Below are positions 50,527 to 60,269 of a DNA stretch of 64,000 bases, piece by piece (position 1 is the first letter of the stretch; every line of letters begins with the position of its first letter). The position numbers and the translations under genes were made by a program. Source of the DNA: DTFZ01 sp050260375 (lineage in GTDB: Bacteria; Bacillota; Clostridia; Christensenellales; SZUA-584); assembly GCA_050260375.1 (NCBI GenBank), contig JBLNCA010000006.1, forward strand, positions 130,698 to 194,697, given 5' to 3'. Below the pieces are notes generated by a model. The model worked only from the letters and a program-made list of their open reading frames with translations. It made no database searches and had not been told where the DNA came from.

Positions 50527-51450
50527 CTAGTGCATATACCTTCGCGTTTCTTCCAATGTAAGGTTCCTGTGCAGCGCGAGGTTTAGCGCATCGGATATTA
50601 TGCGCGCCAGGTCCTCCACCACCTTGTCTATTTCTTTAGGCGTAACTATCATGTCGGCGCCCTCAACGTCCATCATGCCTTTTAAGAGATCTCTAATCTT
50701 CGCCTGTATCCTTGCGTCCTCCGGCGTTTTTGCCATAGCCGCTTCCAGCAAATCGTTGGCGACGGTTGAAGCGTAAACTACGAGCGGCACTCCCAAGGCC
50801 AGCACGGGTATGCCCAGAGTCTCGCGGTCTAAAGCTTTTCGCTTGTTGCCTATGCCGGCGCCCGGCGCTATGCCGCTGTCGCCCAGCTGCACCGTCGTGC
50901 GCACGCGATCGATGCTCCTCGATGCGAGCGAGTCAATGGCTATTACGAGCGAAGGCTTAATGTGATCAACCACGCCCTTTATTATCTCGCCCGTTTCAAT
51001 GCCGGTAACGCCCAACACTCCGGGCGATATAGCGCACACGTTGCCCATGCGCTCATCGACGCTTTCGGGCACGTATTCGTGTATATGCCTTGTCACAAAA
51101 ACCATATCGCAAACGACCGGGCCTAAAGAGTCGGGCGTGACCATGTGGTTGCCAAGTCCCACTACGAGCGTGACGCCGTTTAACGCGTCTCCCGCCATAG
51201 CCTTTATCTCTTCCGCCAACGCTTTGGAACAGTTCTCGTCTATCGTAACGTCTCCGTGAGCGAGCTCTTTTGTTTCAAGCGTGACATACGTGCCCATCTT
51301 TTTTCCCAGCGCCTGCTCTCCCTCGGGCGTCGATACGATTACCTTTGTCTTTCTGATGCCCTGAATGACCTCGTTTATTACGTTTACACCCGGTATTTGC
51401 TGCTGGCCGTAAGCTTCGGTAGCCTCCATTGCCAAGTCTGTCCTTATCAT
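50527..51450 (-). CDS. gpr: Germination protease GPR
   Basis: A 307-residue spore protease that degrades small acid-soluble proteins during germination. MIRTDLAMEATEAY includes the propeptide processing region; GLGNHMVTPDSLGP and AIDSLASRS are family motifs. AAAGGAGG precedes ATG 51450. gpr-spoIIP adjacency is conserved. A forespore promoter is expected, but I could not identify one confidently. Confidence 0.96.
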   Translation of the reverse strand: MIRTDLAMEATEAYGQQQIPGVNVINEVIQGIRKTKVIVSTPEGEQALGKKMGTYVTLETKELAHGDVTIDENCSKALAEEIKAMAGDALNGVTLVVGLGNHMVTPDSLGPVVCDMVFVTRHIHEYVPESVDERMGNVCAISPGVLGVTGIETGEIIKGVVDHIKPSLVIAIDSLASRSIDRVRTTVQLGDSGIAPGAGIGNKRKALDRETLGIPVLALGVPLVVYASTVANDLLEAAMAKTPEDARIQAKIRDLLKGMMDVEGADMIVTPKEIDKVVEDLARIISDALNLALHRNLTLEETRRYMH

Positions 51451-51507
51451 AGCATTCCTCCTTTAAAATCATGGTAATAGTATTTGCAGGCTGCGGGCAA
51501 AAAACGC

Positions 51508-51533
51508 AAAAAAAAGAAAGCGTTAAAGCTTTC
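51508..51533 (-). terminator. Terminator of the pyr operon
   Basis: Minus strand: GAAAGC, TTTAAC, GCTTTC then eight T residues, 17 bp after pyrE. The stem is only 6 bp but the T run is long. Confidence 0.8.
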
Positions 51534-51549
51534 ATAGAGACGAAAAACG

Positions 51550-52119
51550 TTACTTTAAGTTCCTGCTTCCCGGCTTTACCGCCGGAGTGCCGGCAGCGCA
51601 CAGCGGGCAGTCCTGCGGCTCGTAGGACGTTATTTCCATGCTCAGCACCGCCTCGAACGGAACGCCGAAATCCACTTTACCGTTCGAGCGGTCTACGACG
51701 CAGCCCACGCCCGCGACCTCAGCGCCGAAGGAGCGGATAAGCTCGATTACTTCCCTTACCGAGCCGCCCGTTGTGACCACGTCTTCGACGACGAGCACCC
51801 TGGCATGCTCGGGAACGCTGAAGCCGCGCCGCAGCGTCATTACGCCATTCTCGCGCTCCGCGAAGATATTGGGAACGTTAAGCTGCCTTGCCACCTCGTA
51901 CGCCAGTATTATGCCGCCTATAGCCGGGTCCGCAACAAGGTCAATGCCCTTAAACCTTCCCGCAAGCTCTTTCGCTATACTTTCGGACATGTCGGGATAC
52001 TGGAACAGCCTTGCGCACTGCATGTATCTGTCCGAATGTCGGCCCGATGTAAGCAGGAAATGCCCTTCGAGCATAACGCCCGATTCGCGCAGTAATTGAA
52101 GCGCTTCTTCTTTTTTCAT
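51550..52119 (-). CDS. pyrE: Orotate phosphoribosyltransferase
   Basis: A 189-residue PyrE joining orotate and PRPP to give OMP. The PRPP loop VLVVEDVVTTGGS and TSGRHSDRYMQ are present. Last gene of the operon, 1 bp after pyrD. Confidence 0.96.
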   Translation of the reverse strand: MKKEEALQLLRESGVMLEGHFLLTSGRHSDRYMQCARLFQYPDMSESIAKELAGRFKGIDLVADPAIGGIILAYEVARQLNVPNIFAERENGVMTLRRGFSVPEHARVLVVEDVVTTGGSVREVIELIRSFGAEVAGVGCVVDRSNGKVDFGVPFEAVLSMEITSYEPQDCPLCAAGTPAVKPGSRNLK

Positions 52120-52120
52120 G

Positions 52121-53032
52121 TCATACCTCCAGCGCGCCCGTAAGCGCGGAAATTTTGTCTGTATTCGTCTGCGCGGCGTAAGATTCCAGTTCGGATATTA
52201 TGCGCACAGGGGCTTCGGGGTCAGCAATACCCGCGGTGCCCACCATAACTGCCGTCGCTCCGCACAGCATGAACTCCGCCGCGTCCTCTCCCGTCATTAT
52301 GCCGCCCAAGCCTATAACGGGTATGTCCACCGCGCGCGATACGTCGTACACCATCTTAAGCGCTACAGGCTTGATGCACGGCCCCGAGAGCCCGCCAGTT
52401 ATATTGCCGAGTATCGGGCGCCTTGACTTCGCGTCTACGGCCATAGCGGGCAGCGTGTTAATAAGCGATACCGCGTCCGCACCCGAGCGCTCAACAGCCC
52501 TTGCTATGCGAGCGACGTCTCCCGCAGCGGGCGTCAGCTTTACAATAAGAGGCTTTTTTGAAACGCTTTTTGCTTCCTTTACGCACTGCGCCGCCAAAGT
52601 TTCATCGGTGCCCAGCACCGCGCCGCCCAGCGCTACGTTTGGGCAGGAAATGTTGAGTTCAAACATGTCTATCCGCGTATCGTTGAGCCTTTCGATGACA
52701 TATACGTAGTCTTCTACGCATTTGCCCGCCACGTTGGCTATTATAACGGTATCAAGCGACTCCACAAACCTGTATTCTTTTTCGAGGAACCCGTCCACGC
52801 CGGGGTTTTGCAGCCCCACGCTGTTGACTATGCCCGACGCCGTCTCGGCTATCCTCGGCGGCTTGTTGCCTATGCGCTTTTCGGACGTTATCGATTTGAG
52901 CGCAATGCCGCCAAGGCGGCTTACGTCTATAAACCACGAGTGCTGCCTGCCGAAAGCAAACGTACCCGAAGCGGCGATAATGGGATTTTTTAGGACTTTC
53001 CCGCACAGCTCAACCGTCATATCCACAGCCAT
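52121..53032 (-). CDS. pyrD: Dihydroorotate dehydrogenase, class 1B catalytic subunit
   Basis: A 303-residue FMN enzyme. NISCPN carries the catalytic Cys, and the barrel ends with GLGGIMTGEDAAEFMLCGA. With PyrK it passes electrons to NAD. ATG 53032 overlaps the pyrK stop (TGATG) and follows GAGGTGG by seven bases. Confidence 0.96.
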   Translation of the reverse strand: MAVDMTVELCGKVLKNPIIAASGTFAFGRQHSWFIDVSRLGGIALKSITSEKRIGNKPPRIAETASGIVNSVGLQNPGVDGFLEKEYRFVESLDTVIIANVAGKCVEDYVYVIERLNDTRIDMFELNISCPNVALGGAVLGTDETLAAQCVKEAKSVSKKPLIVKLTPAAGDVARIARAVERSGADAVSLINTLPAMAVDAKSRRPILGNITGGLSGPCIKPVALKMVYDVSRAVDIPVIGLGGIMTGEDAAEFMLCGATAVMVGTAGIADPEAPVRIISELESYAAQTNTDKISALTGALEV

Positions 53033-53814
53033 CACAACACCACCTCGCGCAAGTCGAATACCGGGCCTTCGATGCAGACCTTTTTATACTCCAGTCCGCC
53101 GCCCGCGTCTATGCCGCACGTGCATGTGGAGCACGCGCCGAAGCCGCATCCCATACGCTGTTCCATAGACACCTGAGCGGGCACGTTGAACTTTTTAACC
53201 ACTTCCTTAAGAGCCTTAAGCATCGGTATGGGCCCGCAGGCGAGTATAACGTCGGGCAAGGCCTCGTTAAGCCGCTTCTCGAGCGCCTGAGTGACGAAGC
53301 CCTTGTCTCCCAGCGTGCCGTCGTCCGACGTAACAAATATCTTTGCGCACGATTCTTTAAAGTCCCAAAGGCAGTATTCGTACTCTTTGCCCCTGTAGCC
53401 CAGGAACGCTTCGTAGTTTTTATCGCGCCATTTTTGCACTGCGGAAAGCAGCGGCGCAATGCCCACGCCGCCTCCCACGAGGAACACGGTTTTATCGCCG
53501 CTGTTAAGACTGAAGCCCCTGCCGATGGGAAGTATCGCATCGACGCCCTCGCCTACTCGCAGCTCTGAAAAAGCTTTAGTCCCCTTGCCTTTTATCTGAT
53601 AGACGAGAGTTGCCGTTTGAGATTCGGCGTCTACGGTACATATGCTGAGCGGCCGCCTTAATAGCAACTCGCCATGACCGGGCACGGCAAGGTCTGCGAA
53701 CTGGCCGGGCACGAAGTGTTCAAGGTCGGCCTCGCCGCACAAAAGCCGCATACGGTATATATTGTTTGCTATCCGTTTGTTCTCCCGGACAACCGCCGTT
53801 ACTTTCTTAAACAT
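53032..53814 (-). CDS. pyrK: Dihydroorotate dehydrogenase electron-transfer subunit
   Basis: A 260-residue FAD/[2Fe-2S] protein. The FAD part has LLRRPLSIC, the NAD part VFLVGGGVGIAPLL, and the cluster region is MGCGFGACSTCTC with a later Cys. ATG 53814 (GGAGG six bases before) is preferred over TTG 53820. It overlaps carB by 8 bp. Confidence 0.95.
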   Translation of the reverse strand: MFKKVTAVVRENKRIANNIYRMRLLCGEADLEHFVPGQFADLAVPGHGELLLRRPLSICTVDAESQTATLVYQIKGKGTKAFSELRVGEGVDAILPIGRGFSLNSGDKTVFLVGGGVGIAPLLSAVQKWRDKNYEAFLGYRGKEYEYCLWDFKESCAKIFVTSDDGTLGDKGFVTQALEKRLNEALPDVILACGPIPMLKALKEVVKKFNVPAQVSMEQRMGCGFGACSTCTCGIDAGGGLEYKKVCIEGPVFDLREVVL

Positions 53815-56800
53815 CCGCAACCTCCGAAATGTCGCCGAGGCTTAACGGCGTTAAGTCCCTGTCGGTTTTACCGAGCTTTAAGCTGTAAAGAAGCGCTTTT
53901 GCGGTGTCGAGCGACGTCATTATCGGTATGCGGTGCTCCACTGCGTAGCGCCGCAGCTTAAAGCCGTCCCTGTCGGCTCGCCTGCCCTTGGTGGGCGTGT
54001 TGACTATCAGCCGGAGGCTGCCGCTATTTACAAGCTCCGTTATGACTTTTGGGTCCTTGGACAGTTTAGGAACGGTGTTGGCCGCCACAAAGTTGAAATT
54101 CAGTACGTTCGCAGTGCCGGGCGTAGCGTATATGTCGTATCCGAGATAATCGAGTATCGCGGCGATCGGTATGAGCTCCTGCTTATCGCTGTCCGCGACG
54201 GTCAGCAGCGCTTTGCCCGCCTCTTTGGGCAGCGCATATCCCGAAGCGATAAGGCCTTTTAATAGCGCCTCCGAATAATCGCGCGATATGCCGAGAACCT
54301 CACCGGTGGATTTCATCTCTGGCCCGAGCCCGACTTCTACGTCGGGCAGCTTTTCAAACGAGAACACCGGTACTTTGATTGCAGTTATGTCGCGCTGCGG
54401 ATAAAGCCCGGCGCCGTATCCCATGTCTGCGAGCTTTTCGCCCAGCGAAGCCCTTACAGCGAGCGATATCATAGGCACGCCCGTAACTTTAGATATGTAA
54501 GGCACCGTGCGGCTTGAGCGCGGGTTCACTTCTATTACATATATATCGCCGCCCGATATTACGAACTGTATGTTTACTATGCCGCGTACTTTAAGCGCCA
54601 CTGCGAGTTTTTTAGTTATATCTATTATCTCTTCCCGCTGTTTGTCAGTTATCTTTCTCGCGGGATACACCGATATCGAGTCGCCCGAGTGTACGCCGGC
54701 ACGCTCTATGTGCTCCATTATGCCGGGTATGAGTATATCCTCGCCGTCGCTTATTGCGTCCACCTCAAGCTCCAATCCGGTCATATATTTATCGACCAGC
54801 ACCGGATGCTCCTGCTCGTACCTGCCTATTATGCGCATATACTCGCGTATGCCTTCCTCGTCCCACGCTATCTCCATGCCTTGCCCGCCGAGTACATAAG
54901 AGGGCCTTACGAGCACCGGGTAGCCGAGCTCAGCGGCGGCTTCCGCGGCCTGCTGCTCGGTAAACACCGTCCTTGCCTTGGGCCTTCTTATACCGAGCTC
55001 TTCGAGCAGCGCTTCAAATTCCTTTCTGTCTTCGGCGCGGTTAATGCTCTCAAGCGGCGTGCCTATTATATTATAGCCCATAGCCTCAACGTGCTTTGCG
55101 AGTTTAATAGCCGTCTGCCCGCCAAACTGCACTATCACCCCTTGGGGGCGTTCCTGCTCCAACACGTTGCCCACTTCCTCGGGCGTAAGCGGCTCGAAAT
55201 AAAGGCGGTCGGAAGTGTCGAAGTCCGTGGATACTGTCTCGGGGTTGTTGTTTATTATTACGGTGTCGTATCCTGCCTGCTTTAGCGCCCATACGCAGTG
55301 CACGCTGCAGTAATCGAACTCTATGCCCTGCCCTATGCGTATGGGTCCAGAGCCCAGCACAACTATAGTTTTATTCTTCGGCTCGGGCGCTTCGTTTTCG
55401 TCCTCGTACGTGGAGTAGTAATACGGGCTGATGGCATCGAACTCCGCGCCGCACGTATCTACCATTTTAAATTTGGGAAGTATGCCAAAGCTTTTCCTTA
55501 ATTTGCGTATCTCCCGCTCCGTAGTGCCCGTCAGCGACGCTATAGCGTTGTCCGAAAACCCTATGCGCTTTGCTGCGCGCAGCGCTTCGGAGAAAAGAGC
55601 CGACTTGCCCTTCGCGGCAAATTCGCTCTCGATGTCTACGATTGCCTTTATTCTGGAGAGATACCAATGATCTATGCCGGTAAGCTCATGCAGCCGCTCC
55701 AAAGAAATGCCGCGCCGCATCGCTGTCGCGACTAGGAATATGCGCTCGTCGTTCTGCTGCGATATTTTCTCGAGCAGCTCAGAGTCGCTGTAGCTTTGCG
55801 CGAACGGAAACACGAGCGAATAAAGGTTTAATTCCAGCGAACGTACCGCCTTTAAAAAAGCGCTTTCGAAGTTAGCGCCTATTGCCATAACCTCTCCCGT
55901 TGCCTTCATCTTTGTGCCGAGATGCTTGTCGGCGGTGGTGAATTTGTCAAATGGCCACCTTGGAAATTTGACTACCACGTAATCGAGCGTCGGCTCAAAC
56001 GCCGCGAAAGTCTTGCCGGTTACGGCGTTCTTTATCTCGTCAAGCCCGTAGCCTATCGCTATTTTCGCGGATATCTTTGCTATAGGGTAACCGGTCGCCT
56101 TCGAAGCCAAAGCAGACGAGCGGCTTACCCGCGGGTTGACTTCTATTACGTAATATTTCATGCTGTTTGTGTCGAGAGCGAACTGTATGTTGCAGCCGCC
56201 CTTGATATCGAGCGCCGATATTATCTTAAGCGACGCGGAGCGCAGCAGCTGGTATTCCTTGTCCCGCAACGTCTGCGACGGCGCAACGACTATGCTGTCG
56301 CCGGTGTGTATGCCCACCGGGTCTATGTTCTCCATGTTGCAGACCGTGATGCAGTTGCCTTTTGCGTCGCGAAGCACCTCGTATTCTATCTCCTTGTATC
56401 CCGCAACGCTTTTCTCTATCAGCACCTGCGACACCCTGCTCGCGCTTATGCCGCTCTTTACCGTCTCTATGAGTTCGTCTTTGTTGTTTGCTATGCCGCC
56501 TCCCGTGCCGCCCAACGTATACGCGGGTCGGACTATCACCGGATAGCCATGTTCGCCGGCAAACTCTAGCGCTTCTTCCACCGTGTTCGCGATAGCGCTT
56601 TCTATTATCGGTTCGCCGATATCGTTCATCAAACTCTTAAAAGCTTCCCTGTCCTCCGCCTTCTTTATAGAATCGGCGTTAGTGCCCAGCATTCTGACAC
56701 CGAATTCCTCCAGCACGCCGCTCTCATAAAGCTCCATAGCGAGGTTTAATCCCGTCTGCCCGCCCAATGTCGCAAGCATGCTGTCGGGGCGCTCTTTTGC

Positions 56801-57034
56801 TATTATGTTTCTTATTACGCCCACGGTAAGCGGCTCTATATACACTATGTCCGCTATCTCGGTGTCCGTCATTATGGTAGCGGGGTTAGAGTTGACGAGC
56901 ACTACCGTTATGCCCTCTTCCTTCAGCGCGCGGCACGCCTGCGTCCCCGCGTAGTCGAACTCGGCTGCCTGCCCAATTATTATCGGACCCGAGCCGATAA
57001 CAAGCACCTTCTTTATGTCGGCTATTTTCGGCAT
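53807..57034 (-). CDS. carB: Carbamoyl-phosphate synthase large subunit
   Basis: A full-length 1,075-residue CarB with two ATP-grasp halves (first starting VLVIGSGPIIIGQAAEFDYAG; second VVLGSGPIRIGQGIEFDY near 560) and a C-terminal MGS-like allosteric domain (DYLGYDIYATPGTANVLNF). It makes carbamoyl phosphate from bicarbonate, ammonia and ATP. Overlaps carA by 13 bp. Confidence 0.98.
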   Translation of the reverse strand: MPKIADIKKVLVIGSGPIIIGQAAEFDYAGTQACRALKEEGITVVLVNSNPATIMTDTEIADIVYIEPLTVGVIRNIIAKERPDSMLATLGGQTGLNLAMELYESGVLEEFGVRMLGTNADSIKKAEDREAFKSLMNDIGEPIIESAIANTVEEALEFAGEHGYPVIVRPAYTLGGTGGGIANNKDELIETVKSGISASRVSQVLIEKSVAGYKEIEYEVLRDAKGNCITVCNMENIDPVGIHTGDSIVVAPSQTLRDKEYQLLRSASLKIISALDIKGGCNIQFALDTNSMKYYVIEVNPRVSRSSALASKATGYPIAKISAKIAIGYGLDEIKNAVTGKTFAAFEPTLDYVVVKFPRWPFDKFTTADKHLGTKMKATGEVMAIGANFESAFLKAVRSLELNLYSLVFPFAQSYSDSELLEKISQQNDERIFLVATAMRRGISLERLHELTGIDHWYLSRIKAIVDIESEFAAKGKSALFSEALRAAKRIGFSDNAIASLTGTTEREIRKLRKSFGILPKFKMVDTCGAEFDAISPYYYSTYEDENEAPEPKNKTIVVLGSGPIRIGQGIEFDYCSVHCVWALKQAGYDTVIINNNPETVSTDFDTSDRLYFEPLTPEEVGNVLEQERPQGVIVQFGGQTAIKLAKHVEAMGYNIIGTPLESINRAEDRKEFEALLEELGIRRPKARTVFTEQQAAEAAAELGYPVLVRPSYVLGGQGMEIAWDEEGIREYMRIIGRYEQEHPVLVDKYMTGLELEVDAISDGEDILIPGIMEHIERAGVHSGDSISVYPARKITDKQREEIIDITKKLAVALKVRGIVNIQFVISGGDIYVIEVNPRSSRTVPYISKVTGVPMISLAVRASLGEKLADMGYGAGLYPQRDITAIKVPVFSFEKLPDVEVGLGPEMKSTGEVLGISRDYSEALLKGLIASGYALPKEAGKALLTVADSDKQELIPIAAILDYLGYDIYATPGTANVLNFNFVAANTVPKLSKDPKVITELVNSGSLRLIVNTPTKGRRADRDGFKLRRYAVEHRIPIMTSLDTAKALLYSLKLGKTDRDLTPLSLGDISEVADV

Positions 57035-58092
57035 GAACGTTTCTCCATCATCTCGATAAACTCGTCGAACAAATAAGCCGTGTCTTCAGGGCCCGGCGAA
57101 GCCTCCGGGTGAAACTGCACGGTGAACATATCAAGGCCCTTGTAGCGTATTCCCTCTATCGTACCGTCATTCCAGTTCTTGTGGCTTACTTCAAGGCCGT
57201 CGGGCAGCGTGCTTTCCACAATCGTGTACCCGTGGTTCTGGGAAGTTATATACACCCTGTCCTTGATAAGGTCTTTTACCGGGTGGTTCGCGCCCCTGTG
57301 TCCGTACTTCAGCTTTTCAGAGTCGGCGCCCATAGCGAGCGCGAGCAGCTGGTGCCCTAAGCATATGCCGAATATGGGCAGCTTGCCCGCAAGCTGCTTT
57401 AAGTTGGCTATAACCTCTTCGTTGTCTTTGGGGTTGCCCGGGCCGTTTGTAAGCACAAGCCCGTCAAATCTGCCGGAAAGTATCTCGTCCGCTTTTGTCC
57501 TTGCGGGGAAAACGGTTACGGAGCACCCACGCTTTTCGAGGCTGCGCAGTATGCTGCGCTTTAGCCCGAAGTCCAGCACGGCAACGTTGAAGCCTTCGCC
57601 CCTGCAATACTCGTACTTTTCCTTGCATGTTACCGTATCCACAGGCAGCCTGTACACGTATGCTTTCATGCTGTTTATCTGCTCGTCGGTAGGCTCCTGC
57701 TGCGTTATTATGCCGCGCATAGCGCCTCTTTCGCGTATTATACGCGTAAGCGCGCGCGTGTCTATGCCGCAAAGCCCGCATATGCCGTTTTCGGCAAGGT
57801 AGCTGTCAAGGCTGCCTTCGCTGCGCCAGTTTGAGGGGCTGTCGCAGAATTCACGTACAATAAAACCGCTTACCTGCGGTTTCGCCGATTCGGGGTCCGT
57901 TTCGTTTATGCCGTAATTGCCTATGAGCGGGTAGGTCATCGTTACTATCTGCCCGCAGTACGACGGGTCCGTCAATACTTCCTGATATCCCGTCATGCCC
58001 GTGTTGAAAACAACCTCGCCCGTAACGTCGCATTTCGCGCCAAAGCTCTGGCCTGTAAACCGCGTGCCGTCTTCCAGTGTAAGTATGGCCAT
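57022..58092 (-). CDS. carA: Carbamoyl-phosphate synthase small subunit
   Basis: A 356-residue glutamine amidotransferase subunit; the nucleophile is in GICLGHQLL and the late histidine in TVQFHPEASPGP. ATG 58092 follows GGAGCG; the TTG one codon before is less likely. It releases ammonia for CarB. Confidence 0.97.
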   Translation of the reverse strand: MAILTLEDGTRFTGQSFGAKCDVTGEVVFNTGMTGYQEVLTDPSYCGQIVTMTYPLIGNYGINETDPESAKPQVSGFIVREFCDSPSNWRSEGSLDSYLAENGICGLCGIDTRALTRIIRERGAMRGIITQQEPTDEQINSMKAYVYRLPVDTVTCKEKYEYCRGEGFNVAVLDFGLKRSILRSLEKRGCSVTVFPARTKADEILSGRFDGLVLTNGPGNPKDNEEVIANLKQLAGKLPIFGICLGHQLLALAMGADSEKLKYGHRGANHPVKDLIKDRVYITSQNHGYTIVESTLPDGLEVSHKNWNDGTIEGIRYKGLDMFTVQFHPEASPGPEDTAYLFDEFIEMMEKRSCRK

Positions 58093-58110
58093 CAAACGCT
58101 CCTTTCCAGA

Positions 58111-59007
58111 TTATAAATTTATTCCACGCTTTTTAAGAGCGCTTAATATCTCGCTGTTCATGTCGGCAACCGCCTGCCTCGCCGCCTGCGTTGCCGACAG
58201 CCCGTCGTACTGCTCCTTTTTATATGCCAGCAGTATGCCGCGCGAAGAATTGACTATCGCGCCGAGCCCGTTGCTGTCGAAGCTTGCCGTGATATCGTCC
58301 GCGCCCGCGCCCTGCGCGCCATATCCGGGCACAAGGAAAAACGTAGATTTAAGCCTTTTTCTTAGCCGCTCGGCTTCGGAAGGGTACGTGGCACCTACGA
58401 CGGCGCCCACGCTGCTGTAGCCGTGCCTGCCCATATAAGGCTCGCCCCATTCGGCGACTTTATCCGCTACCGCTTCATACAGCTTTCGCCCGCCTACGTC
58501 CAAGTCCTGAAACTCGCCGCTTGAGGGGTTGGACGTTTTTACAAGCACGAATATGCCTTTGCCCGTTTCCCTGCAGTCGTCCAAGAACGGCTGTATGCCG
58601 TCCGTACCGAGGTACGGGTTTACGGTTATAAAATGCGCCGCGCTGCCCAATATGTACGCTTCCGAATACGCCGCCGCAGTGGAGCCTATATCGTTCCTTT
58701 TTACGTCGGCTATTGTAATAAGCCCCGCGGCCTCCGCGTATTCGAGCGTATCGAGAAAGCACTGCACGCCCGGCGCGCCGTACGCCTCATAGAACGCGGC
58801 CTGCACCTTAACGCACGGCACAAGATCTTTTATCTCGTCTATGAGCTCGCGGTTATAATCGAGTATGCACGCCGCTATAGTCTCGTTGCCGGGCTCGGCG
58901 GTGCGCGAAAGGTATGCCGACGGCAGGTATTCGTACTTTGTATCAAGCCCTATGCACGCGGCGCTCCTTTTTGACTTTATCGATTCACAAAGCCTGTCTA
59001 TTTGCAT
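58111..59007 (-). CDS. pyrF: Orotidine 5'-phosphate decarboxylase (type 2 PyrF)
   Basis: A 298-residue OMP decarboxylase of the longer type. The catalytic Asp/Lys cluster is DVKRNDIGSTA and the C-terminal phosphate loop is in VPGYGAQGA. It makes UMP. It overlaps the pyrC stop by 10 bp. Confidence 0.95.
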   Translation of the reverse strand: MQIDRLCESIKSKRSAACIGLDTKYEYLPSAYLSRTAEPGNETIAACILDYNRELIDEIKDLVPCVKVQAAFYEAYGAPGVQCFLDTLEYAEAAGLITIADVKRNDIGSTAAAYSEAYILGSAAHFITVNPYLGTDGIQPFLDDCRETGKGIFVLVKTSNPSSGEFQDLDVGGRKLYEAVADKVAEWGEPYMGRHGYSSVGAVVGATYPSEAERLRKRLKSTFFLVPGYGAQGAGADDITASFDSNGLGAIVNSSRGILLAYKKEQYDGLSATQAARQAVADMNSEILSALKKRGINL

Positions 59008-60269
59008 ATGTGTTCTCCATCGTATATGAGCTTTCCGTCCACGATGGTGTGCGTGACGGCTCCTCTTAACTTTTGCCCCAGAAACGGCGTATTCTTTCCT
59101 TTGGAAATGATGTCCTCTTCTCTTAGTATATATTCTCTGCCGAGGTCTGCAACAGTAATGTCGGCAGGCACGCCTTCTTTTATTACGCCGCCCGGCTTGC
59201 CTATTATCCTGGCCGGGTTTACCGAGAACAGCCTTGCCAGCGTATCAATATCGTCGGTTAAGTTCGTCACAGCAAGCGAGAACGCCGTCTCGAAGCCAGA
59301 TATGCCGAATGCCGCGAGCATAAACTCTATGTTCTTTTCGTCTTTGTGGTGCGGCGCGTGGTCAGTAGCTATCGCGTCTATCGTGCCGTCAAGCAGCCCC
59401 TGCTTTATAGCCTCAACGTCGTCTTTCGTGCGCAGCGGCGGGTTGACTTTCGTACGCCCGTCGTAGCCCTGGCACATGCTGTCGTCGCCCGAGAAGTAAT
59501 GCGGCGCGGTCTCGCAGGTGACTTTAACGCCTTTCGCTTTTGCGTTTCTGATAATCTCTACGCCGCCGCGAGTCGATACATGCTGTATATGAACTCTTAG
59601 GCCGTACGCTTTCGCTAACAGGCAATCCCTTGCTATCATCGCTTCCTCCGCCGCGCGCGATATGCCGGGCAGGCCAAGCACCGTAGAGTAATAGCCTTCG
59701 TTCATTACTCCGCCGTTTCTTATGTCGAGGCATTCCTCATGCGCCATTATAAACGAGCCGTATGTAGCGGCGTACTGCATTGCCGTCCTCATCATCGCCC
59801 CGTTTTCTATAGGCTTTCCGTCGTCCGAGAACGCCAAGCAGCCAAGCGCCGCCATCTCGCCCATCTCGGTAAGCTCCTTGCCTTTGAGCCCTTTCGTTGC
59901 CGCGCCTACAGGGTATATCTTAACGCAAGCCTGCTTTGCCCTGCCCAGCACGTAAAAAAGCGCCGCCGCGTTGTCTATCGGCGGGTCGGTGTTGGCCATG
60001 CAGCAAATTGCCGTATACCCGCCCTTTGCGGCAGCCCGTGCTCCCGAGACTATGTCTTCTTTATACTCCTGTCCCGGCTCGCGCAGATGGCAGTGCAGGT
60101 CTATAAACCCTGGAAACACAATTTTACCCGAGGCGTCTATCACTGTATCAGCGTCTCCCAAGTTTTCTCCTATGGCTTTTATACTGCCGTCCTCTATCAG
60201 TATATCGAGCCTGCCCGACTTTTCACCCGCAGGGTTGGCTATATTGCCTCCGCTTATCTTAATTGACAT
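58998..60269 (-). CDS. pyrC: Dihydroorotase
   Basis: A 423-residue class I dihydroorotase. Metal ligands are DLHCHLREPGQ and later GLPGISRAAEE and IATDHAPH. It closes carbamoyl-aspartate to dihydroorotate. It overlaps pyrB by 11 bp. Confidence 0.97.
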   Translation of the reverse strand: MSIKISGGNIANPAGEKSGRLDILIEDGSIKAIGENLGDADTVIDASGKIVFPGFIDLHCHLREPGQEYKEDIVSGARAAAKGGYTAICCMANTDPPIDNAAALFYVLGRAKQACVKIYPVGAATKGLKGKELTEMGEMAALGCLAFSDDGKPIENGAMMRTAMQYAATYGSFIMAHEECLDIRNGGVMNEGYYSTVLGLPGISRAAEEAMIARDCLLAKAYGLRVHIQHVSTRGGVEIIRNAKAKGVKVTCETAPHYFSGDDSMCQGYDGRTKVNPPLRTKDDVEAIKQGLLDGTIDAIATDHAPHHKDEKNIEFMLAAFGISGFETAFSLAVTNLTDDIDTLARLFSVNPARIIGKPGGVIKEGVPADITVADLGREYILREEDIISKGKNTPFLGQKLRGAVTHTIVDGKLIYDGEHICK